Shown piece after piece: positions 7,132-8,596 of a DNA stretch of 8,596 nt. A program made the translations under genes and the position numbers. Origin of the DNA: Lentisphaeria bacterium (GTDB lineage Bacteria > Verrucomicrobiota > Lentisphaeria > Victivallales > UBA1829); contig DXVA01000183.1 of the NCBI GenBank assembly GCA_019408975.1, positions 1 to 8,596 of the forward strand, read 5' to 3'. Positions within the stretch are counted from its first letter, which is position 1. Each line of letters opens with the position of its first letter. The notes under the pieces are model-generated. The model made no database searches. It was given only the letters and a program-made list of their open reading frames with translations, and had not been told where the DNA came from.

Positions 7132-7171
7132 TCTTTCTCTGAATTTACAGAAAGATATTTTTATAAAAATA
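7132..7171 (+). other. Hairpin and 16-bp palindrome ahead of the pseudopilin gene
   Basis: TCTTTCT (7132-7138) pairs with AGAAAGA (7149-7155). Directly behind it TATTTTTATAAAAATA (7156-7171) is a perfect 16-bp palindrome. The first stem followed by T-rich sequence could be a weak terminator of the hydrolase transcript. The palindrome or the AAAGATATT word (7151-7159) could be a regulatory site for the next gene. AAAGATATT also occurs at 5507-5515 in the hydrolase promoter region. The 95-base gap has no convincing -35/-10 pair, so I cannot say whether the pseudopilin gene has its own promoter. Confidence 0.35.
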
Positions 7172-7196
7172 AAAAGAATCATGGGAGAGTTTGAAG

Positions 7197-7946
7197 ATGG
7201 TGAAGAGTAGATTTACCGGAATGGAAAAAAGTTCTCTTGTATGCAATAGATTCACTATTATAGAGTTGCTCATCGTGATTGCAATTATTGCGATTTTAGC
7301 GGCAATGCTGCTTCCGGCACTGAATTCCGCTCGCAGAAAAGCGCAGATGATTTCCTGCAGAGGTAATCTGAAGCAGATCGGACAGGCTTTTTCCATGTAT
7401 GCCGGAGAAAACAAGGATCATTATCCGGTCGGGACTTATGATGTTGGCTTTACAGCCTTGAATTCATGGGTGGTCAGCGTGAAAGAGCAGCTTCACATAC
7501 GGGGGGATATTCCCCGAAACAGCGCTTTCGCATGTCCGACCCAGCTCCCGTTTCATCCCAACAAGGTTTACAGTGAGAATAACATCTCATATGGGGTTTA
7601 CTATCAGACACAAGCGCCGTTTGCATGGGGAAAGGATTTCAACACATATCCGGGATGCAAAGCGGGATCGGTGAAAATGCCTTCAAGGATTATCGGAGCC
7701 GCAGATTCCAGAAGTGGAAATACCGGCAATCAGAGATACCTGGGGCGTTTTGAGCTCTCCAGTACTTACTATGTTTCTCTCCGTCATGCAAGAAAGGCAA
7801 ATGCTGTTTTTCTGGATGGACATGTTGCCAACATTTCACTGTTTGATTCTTGCCTTAGACTGCGTCCCGGAATTCCTTGGACCTATGATGGAGTCAACGA
7901 AAATCCGACATCGGGCCCGGTATATGATTACTGGCCTTATCATTGA
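7197..7946 (+). CDS. Prepilin-type (type II pseudopilin-like) protein with H-X9-DG motif
   Basis: The 249-residue product has a type IV prepilin N-terminus: a short basic leader, then FTIIELLIVIAIIAILAAML (19-38), a hydrophobic helix with the conserved Glu at +5 (E23). The peptidase would cut before F19. The residue at -1 is Arg (R18) instead of the usual Gly, a variation I associate with Lentisphaerota proteins of this kind. The segment LLPALNSARRKAQ...CRGNLKQIGQAFSMYAGEN (38-72) and the C-terminal H197-X9-D207-G208 motif place it in the DUF1559/H-X9-DG group, abundant in Planctomycetes and Lentisphaerota. It should be a membrane-anchored protein or a subunit of a type II secretion-like filament; its specific role is unknown. 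The ATG at 7197 is chosen because GGGAGAG (7183-7189) lies seven bases upstream; ATG at 7221 is an alternative. It follows the hydrolase by 95 bases. Confidence 0.9.
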   Translation: MVKSRFTGMEKSSLVCNRFTIIELLIVIAIIAILAAMLLPALNSARRKAQMISCRGNLKQIGQAFSMYAGENKDHYPVGTYDVGFTALNSWVVSVKEQLHIRGDIPRNSAFACPTQLPFHPNKVYSENNISYGVYYQTQAPFAWGKDFNTYPGCKAGSVKMPSRIIGAADSRSGNTGNQRYLGRFELSSTYYVSLRHARKANAVFLDGHVANISLFDSCLRLRPGIPWTYDGVNENPTSGPVYDYWPYH

Positions 7947-7997
7947 ACTCGCATAGCATAAAAAATATTCAATAACTCATTATAGGAGACATCAAAA

Positions 7998-8596
7998 ATG
8001 AAATTTCTATTCAGTGCAGCCTTTTTCTGCATTGCCATCGGAGTGACGGCGGCCCCAGTCCTCGACAATCCAGCCTTGAACAAGGTGCGTTTCCAAACAG
8101 CACCGAAGCATGCTCCACTGCAATTTGTAAAAAACGGAAAGGCGGATTTCATCATAGCGTATGATAAGAACGCGGAGTCCCATCTTTCCCATCCTGCCTG
8201 GAAAAGCATTGAACCCGCAGTGAAAATTCTTCAGGAAAACATTGCAAAGACAACCGGGACGGCACCTGAAGCCGTCGACATTTCCGAGGCAAAGCGGAAG
8301 AGTTCCAAATACCTCCTTCTTGTCGGTGAAAGCGCCTTAACGAAAGAGCTCGGTATCAAGGCTGCCGATCTTCCGCAGGAAGGTTTCATCGTGAAAAGCT
8401 TTCCCGGCGGAGTTGCAATCGTCGGAAATGACTCGTCGATCGACAGAACATTCAATTCAAAGGGGCCGCTCTATATGAAAGGTGCCCGGCGGGCGACCTT
8501 ATGGGGCGCTTATGATTTTCTGGAACGCTTTTTCGAATGCCGTTTTTATTCCATTGGGTTCAATACCTCGCCCCTTGGGGCGACTTTAAAAAAGGT
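7998..8596 (+). CDS. Exported DUF4838-type (alpha-glucuronidase-like) protein, C-terminus beyond window
   Basis: Only the first 199 residues are in the window. A signal peptide is clear: a basic start MKFLF, a hydrophobic core to about residue 16, and a cleavage region VTAAP near 16-20. The following domain (about 48-190) looks like the alpha/beta N-terminal domain of GH67 alpha-glucuronidases and of DUF4838 proteins. Supporting segments are KYLLLVGESALTKELGI (104-120), GFIVKSFPGGVAIVGND (129-145), and ATLWGAYDFLERFFECRFY (166-184), the typical run that leads into the catalytic barrel. The catalytic part lies outside, so activity and substrate cannot be judged. The start is supported by TAGGAG (7983-7988), nine bases before the ATG. 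It is 51 bases behind the pseudopilin gene on the same strand with no clear promoter between, so co-transcription is likely. It would work outside the cytoplasm. Confidence 0.8.
   Translation, partial: MKFLFSAAFFCIAIGVTAAPVLDNPALNKVRFQTAPKHAPLQFVKNGKADFIIAYDKNAESHLSHPAWKSIEPAVKILQENIAKTTGTAPEAVDISEAKRKSSKYLLLVGESALTKELGIKAADLPQEGFIVKSFPGGVAIVGNDSSIDRTFNSKGPLYMKGARRATLWGAYDFLERFFECRFYSIGFNTSPLGATLKK

Noticed and set aside
1..8596. CRISPR array, tRNA, rRNA, insertion sequence or integrase
   Set aside because: I saw no regularly spaced repeats, cloverleaf, rRNA-like stretch, transposase or recombinase motif in the window. A covariance-model search was not possible here.

Overview
The window reads like a chromosomal segment from the Lentisphaerota (Victivallis-like) or a close Planctomycetes-Verrucomicrobia relative. 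The main reason is a pseudopilin-like protein with an FTIIELL-type N-terminus and an H-X9-DG motif, next to carbohydrate-active genes and an AraC-type regulator. That combination is typical of these gut polysaccharide degraders. The assignment is inference from gene types; no rRNA or tRNA is present to settle it.

Left part (1-3856, minus strand): one very long gene fills the first 3.86 kb and runs off the left edge. It encodes a MOBF (TrwC/TraI-type) conjugative relaxase-helicase. The N-terminus carries the tyrosines and the three-histidine metal site of the nickase, the middle is a RecD-like superfamily 1 helicase, and a long charged helical tail continues beyond the window. This marks a conjugative or mobilizable element, or its remnant.

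Middle (3857-4538): a 229-base non-coding stretch between the relaxase and a divergent gene holds several inverted repeats and a possible relaxase promoter, and is a reasonable place to look for an origin of transfer. A small UPF0158-family gene (4086-4508) follows, more AT-rich to the eye than its neighbours. It converges on the regulator gene with a 30-base gap.

Right part (4539-8596): a carbohydrate-utilisation cassette. An AraC-family regulator with a cysteine-rich, PocR-like sensor (minus strand) is divergent from a clan GH-A glycoside hydrolase without a signal peptide. The AT-rich spacer between them has a promoter for each direction, and between these lie AGATATT-type sites 21 bp apart, as expected for an AraC-family operator. 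Downstream on the plus strand are the pseudopilin-like gene and the exported N-terminal part of a DUF4838 (alpha-glucuronidase-like) protein, cut by the right edge. The likely logic is that the regulator senses a ligand and turns on the hydrolase and perhaps the genes behind it. The DUF4838 protein would act outside the cytoplasm and the hydrolase inside. The pseudopilin-like protein would sit in the membrane or in a type II secretion-like filament, with an unknown role.

Two genes, the relaxase and the DUF4838 protein, are open at the window edges. Long open frames antisense to the relaxase and to the hydrolase are shadows.
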